Assembly (NCBI GenBank): GCA_929200295.1
Contig: CAKMZE010000069.1
Span: 1-9,254 of the forward strand
Source of the DNA: an uncultured Alphaproteobacteria bacterium
Lineage (GTDB): Bacteria; Pseudomonadota; Alphaproteobacteria; Rhodobacterales; Rhodobacteraceae
Direction: 5' to 3'
DNA: 9,254 bases
This document shows positions 1-6,432 of the stretch, piece after piece; within the stretch, counting starts at the first letter, position 1; each line of letters begins with the position of its first letter. The notes beneath the pieces are model-generated. The model made no database searches. It had not been told where the DNA came from and worked only from the letters and a program-made list of their open reading frames with translations. The position numbers and the translations under genes were made by a program.

Positions 1-472
1 GCTCATGCCTGTGCTCTTGCTCATAGGCTTGCGCTGTTGAAAGCGACGTACTTAGTACATTGCGCACGCGCTCTGAAAACCAGCTTTCCAGGCCTTGATT
101 GATAATGAGCATCGCAAAGACCGCAACCAAAACGGTTGGTATCAGGGCGAGCAATGTGAACACGCCCGTCAGGCGCAGGTGTAATCGGGACCCAGCTGAT
201 TTTGCGCGCCTGTCAGCGATCATGCGCAAGACACGGTTCAGCACAAGGGCTGCAACGACAAGCACATAAATCAAATCAGCAAGAAGAATAAGCCGCAAGG
301 CGGGTGACGTGCCAGACTGGTCCAATGGTCCCAATAGAGCAAAGGTCAGCCCAGCTAGAACAGGGCCAAGAAACACCAATCCAAGTGTTAATGCGTTTTG
401 TAAGCGCCGTTGACGTCGCAAACGACTAAAACGCAAGACATTAAATCCCAGAAGGGTACGCTGCACGCGCAT
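1..472 (-). CDS. ntrY: Nitrogen regulation sensor histidine kinase NtrY, N-terminal part (cut by window edge)
   Basis: This reading frame starts at an ATG read from 472 downwards and stays open to the left edge, giving 157 residues (MRVQRTLLGF...). An in-frame TGA lies upstream, so the start is well bounded, although the only ribosome-binding match is a short AGGG three bases from the ATG. The part seen is the membrane anchor: hydrophobic segments at about residues 24-44, 56-76 and 102-126, with a positively charged stretch (RRAKSAGSRLHLRLTG) between the last two. This matches the N-terminus of NtrY of the NtrY/NtrX nitrogen two-component system, which has several membrane helices before its HAMP, PAS and kinase domains. 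Those domains lie outside the window. The position directly after ntrC is the usual Rhodobacterales order, and ntrX would be expected further left. The identification rests on this context plus the sequence; the kinase motifs cannot be checked here. Confidence 0.87.
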   Translation of the reverse strand, partial: MRVQRTLLGFNVLRFSRLRRQRRLQNALTLGLVFLGPVLAGLTFALLGPLDQSGTSPALRLILLADLIYVLVVAALVLNRVLRMIADRRAKSAGSRLHLRLTGVFTLLALIPTVLVAVFAMLIINQGLESWFSERVRNVLSTSLSTAQAYEQEHRHE

Positions 473-487
473 CGCCCTGTTATTGAG

Positions 488-503
488 GTGAGGTCGCCCT
501 CAC
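488..503 (-). other. Perfect 6-bp hairpin with GNRA tetraloop in the ntrY leader
   Basis: On the minus strand the sequence GTGAGG-GCGA-CCTCAC forms a perfect 6-bp stem with a GCGA loop, which fits the very stable GNRA tetraloop class. It ends 15 bases before the ntrY ATG. No T-run follows, so it does not look like an intrinsic terminator. It begins only a few bases after the start site predicted from the TATAAT at 513-518, so it would lie at the very 5' end of an ntrY transcript. A role in mRNA stability or translation is inference. Confidence 0.5.
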
Positions 504-512
504 GTTACCGCT

Positions 513-541
513 ATTATATGTGGTCCTGCCAAAGCTGACGT
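513..541 (-). promoter_or_regulatory. Candidate internal promoter for ntrY(X)
   Basis: The minus strand carries a perfect TATAAT (plus positions 513-518) in the ntrC-ntrY gap. Seventeen bases upstream is ACGTCA (536-541), which matches the -35 consensus TTGACA at only 3 of 6 positions. A start site about seven bases downstream of the -10 would fall near 505, leaving a leader of roughly 33 bases. The good -10 and weak -35 suggest either a modest promoter or one that needs an activator. It would let ntrYX be expressed apart from dusB-ntrBC. Confidence 0.4.
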
Positions 542-572
542 GCAGCATTGGGGCCACGGTTATGTTGCTCTT

Positions 573-1943
573 TTACATCAATTTGCGGCGACGTGTCACG
601 CGGATATCGAGCGAAGTGATCTTCTTACGCAAGGTATTTCGGTTAATTCCAAGCAAATCGGCACATTTCGCCTGATTTCCAGCGGTCGCATCCAGTGCGA
701 TCTCAATTAATGGGGTCTCTACTTCGCGTAAGATTCGGTCGTGTAACCCCGGTGGCGGCAGTTCTGCCCCGTGTAAATCAAAGTAGCGACGCAGGTGCTT
801 TGCGACCGAGCCAGATAGCTTTTCACCCTCTGCTCCGGCGCGCAATGGTTCAGCCGCAGGCTGATTAGCAAGGGTCATTTCCACCTCAGTGAGGCTGATC
901 TCATCCGCCCCGCCCGTGAAGACGAGACGTTTCACCACATTTTCCAGCTGGCGCACATTTCCGGGCCATGAATAGACCCGCATCATATCCTGCCCTTTGA
1001 GAGAGAGATGGCGTTGCGCAGATCCATCGCGTGCAGCCCGTGCGAGAAAATGATCGGCGAGCAGTGGGATATCGTCGATCCGTGCGCGCAATGCTGGGGT
1101 TTCAAGTGTGACACCATTGACCCTGTAATAGAGGTCCTCGCGAAACAACCCATCTTTAAGAAGTTGCGGCAAATCCGCTTGGGATGAGGCCATAATGCGC
1201 GGGCCGTTTTCATCCAATGCATCCAACATACGCACAAGCCGGCCTTGGGTTTCCATATCCAGATCACTGATTTCCTCGATGAGGAGCGATCCTGATTTCA
1301 CCCGTGACAATACGGTTGCGGGGCCGTCCATCCCTTGTAAGTCTGCTGAAGTGGCCACAACAAACGGCAGACTACGGCGGTCTGAAAAATCATGCACAGT
1401 TTTTGCGATCAGGGATTTCCCTGTCCCGCTCTCGCCAGTGAGCAGGATCGGCATCGTTGTATTCATGACCCGCGCAATCAGGCGGTATAGGTTTTGCATC
1501 GCTGCCGTTTGCCCCACCAGCGGCAAATCATGGGTTGCGTTTTCATTATCGTGGCTTTGGGGGGCTGTTTGTGCGCGGCGTTTGATGGCGAGCGCCTTTG
1601 ACGCGCGTTTCATCAGGTCAGGCAGATCAAATGGCTTTGGCAGGTAATCAAAGACATCAGCCTCAGTCGCCTGAATTGCCGTCATAATCGTGTTTTGCGC
1701 AGAGATGATGATCACAGGCAGGCCGGGACGTGCAGCAGATATGGACGGCAATTGCTCAATGCCATTGCCATCTGGCATCATGACATCTGAAATCACCAGA
1801 TCGCCTTTGCCCTCTTCGATCCAGCGCATCATCGTGACCAGCGATGACGTCGCATGAACTTTGCAGCCCGCGCGGGTCAATGCTTGGGTCAATACGGTGC
1901 GGATTGTGCGGTCGTCATCTGCGACAAGTACGGTGCCATCCAT
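573..1943 (-). CDS. ntrC: Nitrogen regulation response regulator NtrC, Rhodobacter-type (no GAFTGA loop)
   Basis: This is a 456-residue enhancer-binding-type regulator, phosphorylated by NtrB when nitrogen is short. The receiver domain (about 1-120) has the acidic pair D9/D10, phosphoacceptor D53, S81 and K103. The AAA+ domain (about 140-360) has Walker A GESGTGKS (170-177), the arginine-rich FREDLYYRVN (267-276) and the WPGNVRQLEN sensor II motif (326-335). A Fis-type helix-turn-helix closes the protein (about 423-442, NQAKCADLLGINRNTLRKKI). Two oddities: the GAFTGA loop that contacts sigma-54 is missing, making the stretch between the Walker motifs about 18 residues shorter than usual, and Walker B reads LLIEEI (220-225) instead of the usual hydrophobic-DE. 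R. capsulatus NtrC likewise lacks GAFTGA and is known to activate sigma-70 promoters, so the same mode is likely here. The start has an AGAGGA ribosome site about nine bases upstream and lies 5 bases after ntrB. Confidence 0.96.
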   Translation of the reverse strand: MDGTVLVADDDRTIRTVLTQALTRAGCKVHATSSLVTMMRWIEEGKGDLVISDVMMPDGNGIEQLPSISAARPGLPVIIISAQNTIMTAIQATEADVFDYLPKPFDLPDLMKRASKALAIKRRAQTAPQSHDNENATHDLPLVGQTAAMQNLYRLIARVMNTTMPILLTGESGTGKSLIAKTVHDFSDRRSLPFVVATSADLQGMDGPATVLSRVKSGSLLIEEISDLDMETQGRLVRMLDALDENGPRIMASSQADLPQLLKDGLFREDLYYRVNGVTLETPALRARIDDIPLLADHFLARAARDGSAQRHLSLKGQDMMRVYSWPGNVRQLENVVKRLVFTGGADEISLTEVEMTLANQPAAEPLRAGAEGEKLSGSVAKHLRRYFDLHGAELPPPGLHDRILREVETPLIEIALDATAGNQAKCADLLGINRNTLRKKITSLDIRVTRRRKLM

Positions 1944-1948
1944 GTGCG

Positions 1949-3016
1949 CTAGTCCTCTTGTGTGGTTTCTGCGAGCGGTAAAGACACGCGGAAAACGGTT
2001 TTGCCGGGTACGGTATCAAGTGAAATCCAACCGCCCATATCGCTGATCAGCTTTGACACCAGCGCAAGGCCCAGCCCTGTGCCGTTTTCGCGGCCCGAAA
2101 CGAAGGGTTCAAAGATATCGGCGGCAATCTCGGGTGGGATGCCGGGGCCGTCATCGATAATCTCGACCTGAAGCGGCAACCGCGCGCGCGATCCATCTGG
2201 TTTGCGTACGCGAAGCGACGGGTCATAGTAACTGTGAAGGCGAATTATACCTTTTTCATCAGCGGCTTCAGCTGCATTTTTGATCAAGTTCAGAAACACC
2301 TGTAGCAACTGATCAGGATCAACGTATGCGATTGGCAATGAAGGGTCATAATCTTCGACAAATCGCATATGCGCGGCAAAACCAACCGCTGCGGATTTTC
2401 GCGCGCGATCAAGCACATCATGCAAGTTGATAGGTTGTAGCTTTGGCGGTCGTAAATTTCCAAACTGCTCAACTTGCTCAAGCAATTGCACAATACGCCT
2501 ACTTTCACCCACGATCAGATCGGTCAGCTCTTGGTCCTCGGCCGTGAGGTTCATCGATAAAAGCTGTGCCGCCCCTGTGATCCCGGCAAGTGGGTTTTTG
2601 ATCTCATGCGCAAGCATTTCAGCCATACCAATCGCAGATTTTGCCGCCGAGCCTGAGGCTTGGTTTTGCACCATGCGGCTCGCGATTTCGCGCGGGCTGA
2701 TCATCATGAGCATTGCGCCCTTGGTGTCTTGCAAAGGGGCAAACTGGATGTTGCACAGCATTGGCGCGCGCATGCCAGAACCCACATCGACATCATTTAC
2801 AAAAAGTGGCGCGTGATTCTTGCGGGCGCGATCAAATGCGGCCTCTAATGGCGCATCGATCATAACCTTATCCCACACAGGCGCACCTATCAAAGACCGT
2901 GATGCGAGATTGAGAAATACCTCTGCTGCGGGGTTAATATCTGCAATTGTATCATCTGATGCCAGCAAAAGCGCCGGCACGGGGAGTGATAACCAAAGTG
3001 CTGTATCCCGGATCAT
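1949..3016 (-). CDS. ntrB: Nitrogen regulation sensor histidine kinase NtrB
   Basis: This is a soluble 355-residue kinase/phosphatase that controls NtrC and is itself normally controlled by PII proteins. The N-terminal PAS-like domain covers about residues 5-115. The dimerisation/phosphoacceptor H-box is MLAHEIKNPLAG, with H137 as the expected phosphorylated histidine. The ATP-binding part shows the N-box NLIKNAAEA (N243, N247), the G1 box DDGPGIP (288-294), the F-box FEPFVSGR (302-309) and the G2 box GTGLGLAL (312-319), so all catalytic motifs are intact. No membrane segment is seen, as expected for cytoplasmic NtrB. The ATG overlaps the dusB stop (ATGA), and an AGGA six bases upstream lies inside the end of dusB, so translation is probably coupled. 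With ntrC 5 bases downstream, kinase and regulator are clearly co-transcribed. Confidence 0.96.
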   Translation of the reverse strand: MIRDTALWLSLPVPALLLASDDTIADINPAAEVFLNLASRSLIGAPVWDKVMIDAPLEAAFDRARKNHAPLFVNDVDVGSGMRAPMLCNIQFAPLQDTKGAMLMMISPREIASRMVQNQASGSAAKSAIGMAEMLAHEIKNPLAGITGAAQLLSMNLTAEDQELTDLIVGESRRIVQLLEQVEQFGNLRPPKLQPINLHDVLDRARKSAAVGFAAHMRFVEDYDPSLPIAYVDPDQLLQVFLNLIKNAAEAADEKGIIRLHSYYDPSLRVRKPDGSRARLPLQVEIIDDGPGIPPEIAADIFEPFVSGRENGTGLGLALVSKLISDMGGWISLDTVPGKTVFRVSLPLAETTQED

Positions 3017-3999
3017 GCTGCATCCTGCCTATGGTTTAAGAGCGCATGAGGCAGAAGCGTTAGCACTTTACGTGGATCGGCCTGCGTAAGGATTTCGCGA
3101 CGCAGTGTCGCGGGGGTTTCGACAACATCCATATACCAGCCAAGATGTTTGCGGCTAACCTTACGGCCCAATTCAGATCCATAAAATTGTAGCATTGCCT
3201 CGTAATGTTTTGATACAATGTCAAGAAATGTAGGGCCGTAGGGCGATGATATTGCCTGAGCTCCACGCAATTCAGCCGAAATCTGAGCCAGTAACCAAGG
3301 GCGCCCTTGTACCGCACGCCCGACCATCACCGCATCGGCCTGTGATTGATCCAACGCCTGCTGTGCCGATAACGTATCAATGATGTCACCATTCGCGACC
3401 ACGGGGATGGACACTGCATCTTTGATCGCCTTTATGGCTCTCCAATCGGCTTTGCCTTTGTAAAACTGACACCGCGTGCGCCCGTGAATAGTGACCAATT
3501 GAATGCCTGCATCTTCGGCACGTTTGGCGACATCAGCGGCGTTCAGTGTAGCATCATCCCACCCGAGCCGTGTTTTCAGTGTAACCGGGATATCGACCGC
3601 CTCAACAACCGCCTCGATCAAGCGCAACGCATGATCAGGGTCGCGCAGCAATGCAGAGCCTGAATAGCCATTTGTAACTTTCTTGGCAGGACAGCCCATG
3701 TTGATATCAATGACGGCAGCGCCATTATCCGCCACCATACGTGCGGCCTCGCCCATCCAATAGGCATCACGGCCAGCAATTTGCACGGCGGTCGCGGCTT
3801 GGTCATATCCAAGCTCTGCCTTTTCACGCACGCCGGGTTTGGCCTGTACCATTTCCTGGCTGGCAACCATCTCGCTCACCACCCAATCCGCGCCAAAGGA
3901 TGCTACGAGCTGACGAAACGGCAAATCCGTGATGCCCGCCAAAGGCGCAAGCGCAACAGGTGGCGACGTTGTCGAGGCTGTTTTTATCGGAAAAATCAC
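3013..3999 (-). CDS. dusB: tRNA-dihydrouridine synthase DusB (NifR3)
   Basis: This 328-residue FMN-dependent enzyme reduces uridines in the D-loop of tRNA, using NAD(P)H. A TIM-barrel domain occupies roughly the first 240 residues and a helical tRNA-binding part follows. Visible family motifs are APLAGITDLPFR (18-29), the catalytic-cysteine motif NMGCPAKKV with C103, LKTRLGWD (141-148), HGRTR (172-176), NGDI (203-206) and the FMN phosphate-binding VGRAVQGRPW (226-235). The gene is the nifR3 of the classical Rhodobacter nifR3-ntrB-ntrC operon and here overlaps ntrB by four bases. The start is a GTG: an in-frame stop lies 24 bases upstream and the next in-frame ATG would remove about 43 residues including the conserved N-terminal motif, so GTG is the only sensible choice. 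Its ribosome site is weak (AAGG about 14 bases upstream). A moonlighting regulatory role of DusB is not shown by the sequence. Confidence 0.95.
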   Translation of the reverse strand: MIFPIKTASTTSPPVALAPLAGITDLPFRQLVASFGADWVVSEMVASQEMVQAKPGVREKAELGYDQAATAVQIAGRDAYWMGEAARMVADNGAAVIDINMGCPAKKVTNGYSGSALLRDPDHALRLIEAVVEAVDIPVTLKTRLGWDDATLNAADVAKRAEDAGIQLVTIHGRTRCQFYKGKADWRAIKAIKDAVSIPVVANGDIIDTLSAQQALDQSQADAVMVGRAVQGRPWLLAQISAELRGAQAISSPYGPTFLDIVSKHYEAMLQFYGSELGRKVSRKHLGWYMDVVETPATLRREILTQADPRKVLTLLPHALLNHRQDAA

Positions 4000-4033
4000 G
4001 TTATATGCGGCCTTATGCAGTCAATTGGGTTCG

Positions 4034-4062
4034 TTATTAGCCTTTATTTTTTCGGACAGCAA
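4034..4062 (-). promoter_or_regulatory. Candidate promoter for dusB-ntrB-ntrC
   Basis: On the minus strand TTGCTG (plus 4057-4062) is followed after exactly 17 bases by TAATAA (4034-4039). Each hexamer matches its sigma-70 consensus at three of six positions, and the spacing is ideal. A start near 4027 would give a leader of about 28 bases before the GTG of dusB. This is the best candidate I see on this strand of the 182-base divergent spacer, but the spacer is AT-rich and chance matches are likely. Confidence 0.3.
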
Positions 4063-4137
4063 TTAATTCGCGTCTGTTTTTTATGCAGAGCATCACATTT
4101 GCACAATATTTAATCACTCAAGGCCAATTCAATACGA

Positions 4138-4166
4138 TTGCACCTCACTTTCAGCACGCGTAGTTT
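4138..4166 (+). promoter_or_regulatory. Weak candidate promoter for ispDF-pgpA-cinA
   Basis: TTGCAC (4138-4143) is followed after 17 bases by TAGTTT (4161-4166), each matching the sigma-70 consensus at only three of six positions. A start near 4173 would leave about 15 bases before the ATG, just enough to hold the AAGGA ribosome site. The match is poor, and it is listed because the operon must be read from somewhere in this spacer. Confidence 0.18.
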
Positions 4167-4177
4167 ATCCAAAAGAC

Positions 4178-4182
4178 AAGGA
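4178..4182 (+). promoter_or_regulatory. Ribosome-binding site that decides the ispDF start
   Basis: Two in-frame ATG codons, at 4182 and 4188, could start ispDF. AAGGA at 4178-4182 stands five bases before the second ATG, an ideal distance, and overlaps the first ATG so cannot serve it. No other purine-rich match lies at a suitable distance from 4182. The second ATG is therefore preferred. Confidence 0.65.
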
Positions 4183-4187
4183 TGCAC

Positions 4188-5315
4188 ATGAAAATAGCTG
4201 CAATCATCGTTGCTGCGGGGCGCGGGACACGGGCTGGCGGGCCCGTGCCCAAGCAATGGCAAATGCTTAATGGGAAGAGTGTCGCATCGCATGCGTTACG
4301 AAGCTATGCAGATCACCCACGTATTTCGCAGACTATTTGCGTGCTTCATGCAGATGATATTGCGTGTGGGTTGGGGGCAGATTTATCGGCTGATATTATC
4401 CCAGGTGGGCAAACGCGGGCAGCCTCGGTCATTGCGGGGCTCATGGCAGTGTCAGACGCAACGCATGTCCTCATCCATGATGCCGCACGCCCGCTGGTGC
4501 CCGCGCGATTGATCGATGATGTGATCAAGGCGTTAGAAACCTCAGATGCCGCGGCACCCGCGGTGCCTGTCACCGATGCGTTGTGGCGTGGTGAGGCCGG
4601 CACAGTGAGCGACACCGTTGACCGCACAGGGCTATGGCGCGCACAAACGCCCCAGGGCTTTCGTTTAGATCAATTGCTTGCCGCGCATCATGCCTACAAG
4701 GGCGCGCCTGCAGATGATGTGACCGTTGCACGGGCCGCTGGCATGACAGTGACGATCACGCAAGGCGATGTAGACAACTTGAAAATCACCGGGCCTGATG
4801 ATTTAGCACGTGCTGAAAAGATCATGAGAGGGCAAATGGATATCCGATTAGGAAATGGGTTTGACGTACATGCCTTTTGCCCGGGCGATCATCTGTGGCT
4901 TTGTGGCGTTCACATCCCACATGAGCGGGGTTTGCGCGGCCATTCCGATGCAGATGTAGGAATGCATGCGATCACAGATGCAATTTACGGCGCCCTTGCG
5001 ATGGGTGATATCGGGCAACACTTCCCACCCAGTGATCCCAAATGGAAAGATGCGCAAAGTCACATTTTTCTCGAACACGCGCGGGAGTTGGCGCATGAAC
5101 ATGGCTTTGAGATCAACAACATTGATTGCACATTAATCTGCGAGTTCCCAAAAATCGGCCCGCATGCTGAAAACATGCGTCGTGCAATCGCGCAGATCAT
5201 TGGATGTGACATGGCCCGTGTCAGTATCAAAGCGACAACCTCAGAGCGGCTCGGCTTTACTGGGCGCGGCGAGGGGATCGCGGCGAGTGCAACCGTATCA
5301 TTGGTGAAAATATGA
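4188..5315 (+). CDS. ispDF: Bifunctional IspD/IspF (CDP-ME synthase / MECDP synthase), MEP isoprenoid pathway
   Basis: One chain carries two non-consecutive steps of the MEP pathway: IspD joins MEP to CTP, and IspF cyclises CDP-ME 2-phosphate to MECDP. With the preferred start it has 375 residues; numbering below counts from the upstream ATG (4182). The IspD part (about 4-215) shows the nucleotide-binding AAGRGTRAGGPVPKQW, GGQTRAASV (75-83), IHDAARPLVP (98-107), LWRAQTPQGF (151-160) and DVDNLKIT (196-203). The IspF part (about 220-377) shows the zinc ligands D228, H230 and H262, spaced exactly as D8, H10 and H42 of E. coli IspF, plus FPKIGPH and TTSERLGFTGRGEGI near the end. Fused IspDF is characteristic of alpha- and epsilon-proteobacteria. 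Both halves look complete and active. The stop overlaps the pgpA start by four bases (ATGA), so it heads an operon. Confidence 0.96.
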   Translation: MKIAAIIVAAGRGTRAGGPVPKQWQMLNGKSVASHALRSYADHPRISQTICVLHADDIACGLGADLSADIIPGGQTRAASVIAGLMAVSDATHVLIHDAARPLVPARLIDDVIKALETSDAAAPAVPVTDALWRGEAGTVSDTVDRTGLWRAQTPQGFRLDQLLAAHHAYKGAPADDVTVARAAGMTVTITQGDVDNLKITGPDDLARAEKIMRGQMDIRLGNGFDVHAFCPGDHLWLCGVHIPHERGLRGHSDADVGMHAITDAIYGALAMGDIGQHFPPSDPKWKDAQSHIFLEHARELAHEHGFEINNIDCTLICEFPKIGPHAENMRRAIAQIIGCDMARVSIKATTSERLGFTGRGEGIAASATVSLVKI

Positions 5316-5797
5316 GCAAAATAATCGCGACCGTCTTTTATGTGGGGTATCTTAAACCCGCACCGGGAACGTGGGGATCATTCGCCGCCCTGCCCCTTGC
5401 ATGGGCGATTTTATCAGCTTTTGGACCTTTTGTATTTTGCTTGAGCATTGCGGCCGTTTTTGCGCTTGGCATATGGGCCACTGACAAGGAAACGGCTGGG
5501 CAAGAAAACCATGATCCGTCCGAGATCGTGATTGATGAGGTCGCGGGCCAATGGGTTGCGCTGCTTCCTGTGGCATTCGGGGCTGTTTGGACACAGGCCG
5601 AATTGCTCGATTTATGGCCGGGTTGGATCGCAGCCTTTGTCTTGTTTCGCCTCTTTGATATTACAAAACCGAGCCTCGTTGGCTGGGCCGATAAACGTGA
5701 TGATGCCATCGGTGTGATGCTTGATGATATCTTTGCCGGGGTGTTTGCGGCTATTGGCGTAATCATATGCGCGATGATTGCGCATTTGGTGCTATAA
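5312..5797 (+). CDS. pgpA: Phosphatidylglycerophosphatase A
   Basis: This 161-residue inner-membrane phosphatase removes the terminal phosphate of phosphatidylglycerophosphate to make phosphatidylglycerol. PgpA-family motifs are in order: KPAPGTWGS (15-23), DPSEIVIDEVAGQW (68-81) holding the acidic residues D68, E71, D75 and E76 expected for the Mg-dependent active site, LFRLFDITKP (111-120) and GVMLDDIFAG (134-143). Hydrophobic segments lie at about 24-55, 80-93, 103-114 and 138-160, consistent with a small multi-pass membrane protein. The ATG overlaps the ispDF stop and only a weak GGTGA precedes it, so expression probably depends on coupling to ispDF. The protein matches the usual family length and nothing appears missing. 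Confidence 0.93.
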   Translation: MSKIIATVFYVGYLKPAPGTWGSFAALPLAWAILSAFGPFVFCLSIAAVFALGIWATDKETAGQENHDPSEIVIDEVAGQWVALLPVAFGAVWTQAELLDLWPGWIAAFVLFRLFDITKPSLVGWADKRDDAIGVMLDDIFAGVFAAIGVIICAMIAHLVL

Positions 5798-5800
5798 CTT

Positions 5801-6271
5801 ATGAGGATCGTACGCGAGGTCATTGATTTATCAATTGAAAAATCAATTCGCATATCCTGCGCAGAAAGCTGCACGGCTGGGCTTATCTCAGCTGCACTAA
5901 CTGACATGCCCGGAAGCTCTGCCGTCTTTGACTGTGGCTTTGTGACCTATTCGAACAAAGCCAAAATGGACATGCTGGGCGTCAGGCAAGACACGCTCGA
6001 AACCCATGGCGCGGTTTCAGAGGCTGTTGCCGTAGAAATGGCTACAGGCGCGCGTGAACGGGCGGACACAGATCTCGCGGTCGCCGTCACAGGTATCGCG
6101 GGACCGGGGGGATCAGAACATAAACCCGCTGGCATGGTCTGTTTTGGCATTGCTGATCGCACCGGCACGCACACTGAAACCATCCATTTCGGACCACGCG
6201 CGCGCCAGGCCATAAGAGACGCCACTATGCGCTATGCGCTCTACCTCTTAAGGCGTTCAATTATATCATAG
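5801..6271 (+). CDS. pncC: Nicotinamide-nucleotide amidohydrolase (CinA C-terminal domain, PncC)
   Basis: This 156-residue protein is the stand-alone CinA C-terminal domain. Members deamidate NMN to nicotinic acid mononucleotide, feeding NAD salvage. It carries the family signatures AESCTAGLIS (21-30, with the likely nucleophile S23), GFVTYSNKAKMDMLGV (46-61, with Y50 and nearby lysines), HGAVSEAVA (69-77) and VTGIAGPGGSEHKPAGMV (96-113). The N-terminal MoCF-like domain of full CinA is absent, which is the normal short form here and not a truncation. It follows pgpA after one codon in the same frame (TAA, CTT, ATG) and has no clear ribosome site, so it probably relies on ribosomes finishing pgpA. 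A 26-bp near-palindrome lies in codons 8-16. It is often annotated as competence/damage-inducible protein CinA, but there is no sequence reason to infer competence. Confidence 0.92.
   Translation: MRIVREVIDLSIEKSIRISCAESCTAGLISAALTDMPGSSAVFDCGFVTYSNKAKMDMLGVRQDTLETHGAVSEAVAVEMATGARERADTDLAVAVTGIAGPGGSEHKPAGMVCFGIADRTGTHTETIHFGPRARQAIRDATMRYALYLLRRSIIS
5822..5847 (+). repeat. 26-bp near-perfect palindrome inside the 5' end of pncC
   Basis: ATTGATTT (5822-5829) is mirrored by AAATCAAT (5840-5847), and the centre is the perfect palindrome TCAATTGA (5831-5838). Only one symmetric pair of positions breaks the symmetry (5830 and 5839, A opposite A), so 24 of 26 bases obey dyad symmetry. It starts 21 bases after the ATG. 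As RNA it can form an AU-rich 8-bp stem; as DNA it has the look of a dimer-binding operator. Function is unknown and the coding constraint (VIDLSIEKSI) may explain it. Confidence 0.5.
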
Positions 6272-6290
6272 CGCACAAAATATATGCTTG

Positions 6291-6330
6291 AATTGAATTT
6301 GCCGCCTATTTTTTAAGCAAATTTCAAATT
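6291..6330. repeat. Imperfect inverted repeat between pncC and amtB
   Basis: AATTGAATTTGC (6291-6302) pairs with GCAAATTTCAAATT (6317-6330) as 12 base pairs with two single-T bulges; the innermost seven pairs are unbroken. The 14-base loop contains six Ts, and another T5 run begins seven bases after the stem. It could be a weak terminator for ispDF-pgpA-pncC or a regulator site about 100 bases upstream of amtB. A TTCAATT at 6256-6262 is a further inverted copy of its AATTGAA. I found no convincing -35/-10 pair in 6272-6432. Confidence 0.35.
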
Positions 6331-6432
6331 GCCACATTTTTCATCTTCCCCGCAGAACGCGTTGGCTTTTCCTGCATCGGTTTTTGATGTCTGAGCATCA
6401 GCATACTTCAAAATCCAAAATGGGAGGGGATT

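Noticed and set aside
48..58. GTACTTAGTAC palindrome in ntrY
   Set aside because: Short, within the coding region, and fully explained by codons for the NVLST stretch; no second copy was noticed.
1195..1647. 150-residue open frame antisense to ntrC
   Set aside because: Opposite the conserved AAA+ region of ntrC with no recognisable motif, so it is a shadow of the real gene.
2181..2190. CGCGCGCGCG alternating tract (possible Z-DNA)
   Set aside because: Only 10 bp, inside ntrB, and explained by Arg-Ala-Arg codons.
5823..5834. FnrL-like TTGAT..ATCAA site in pncC
   Set aside because: The half-sites are separated by 2 bases rather than 4, and it is inside a coding region; it is better described as part of the 26-bp palindrome.
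5338..5907. 189-residue open frame antisense to pgpA and pncC
   Set aside because: It lies wholly opposite two well-recognised genes, has low-complexity Ser/Ala/Thr-rich composition, and shows no family motif or ribosome site. It is a codon-bias shadow.
6362..6376. Sigma-54-like TTGGC...TGCAT upstream of amtB
   Set aside because: The GG and GC dinucleotides are 8 bases apart instead of the required 10, so it cannot be a -24/-12 promoter; the NtrC here also lacks the sigma-54 loop.
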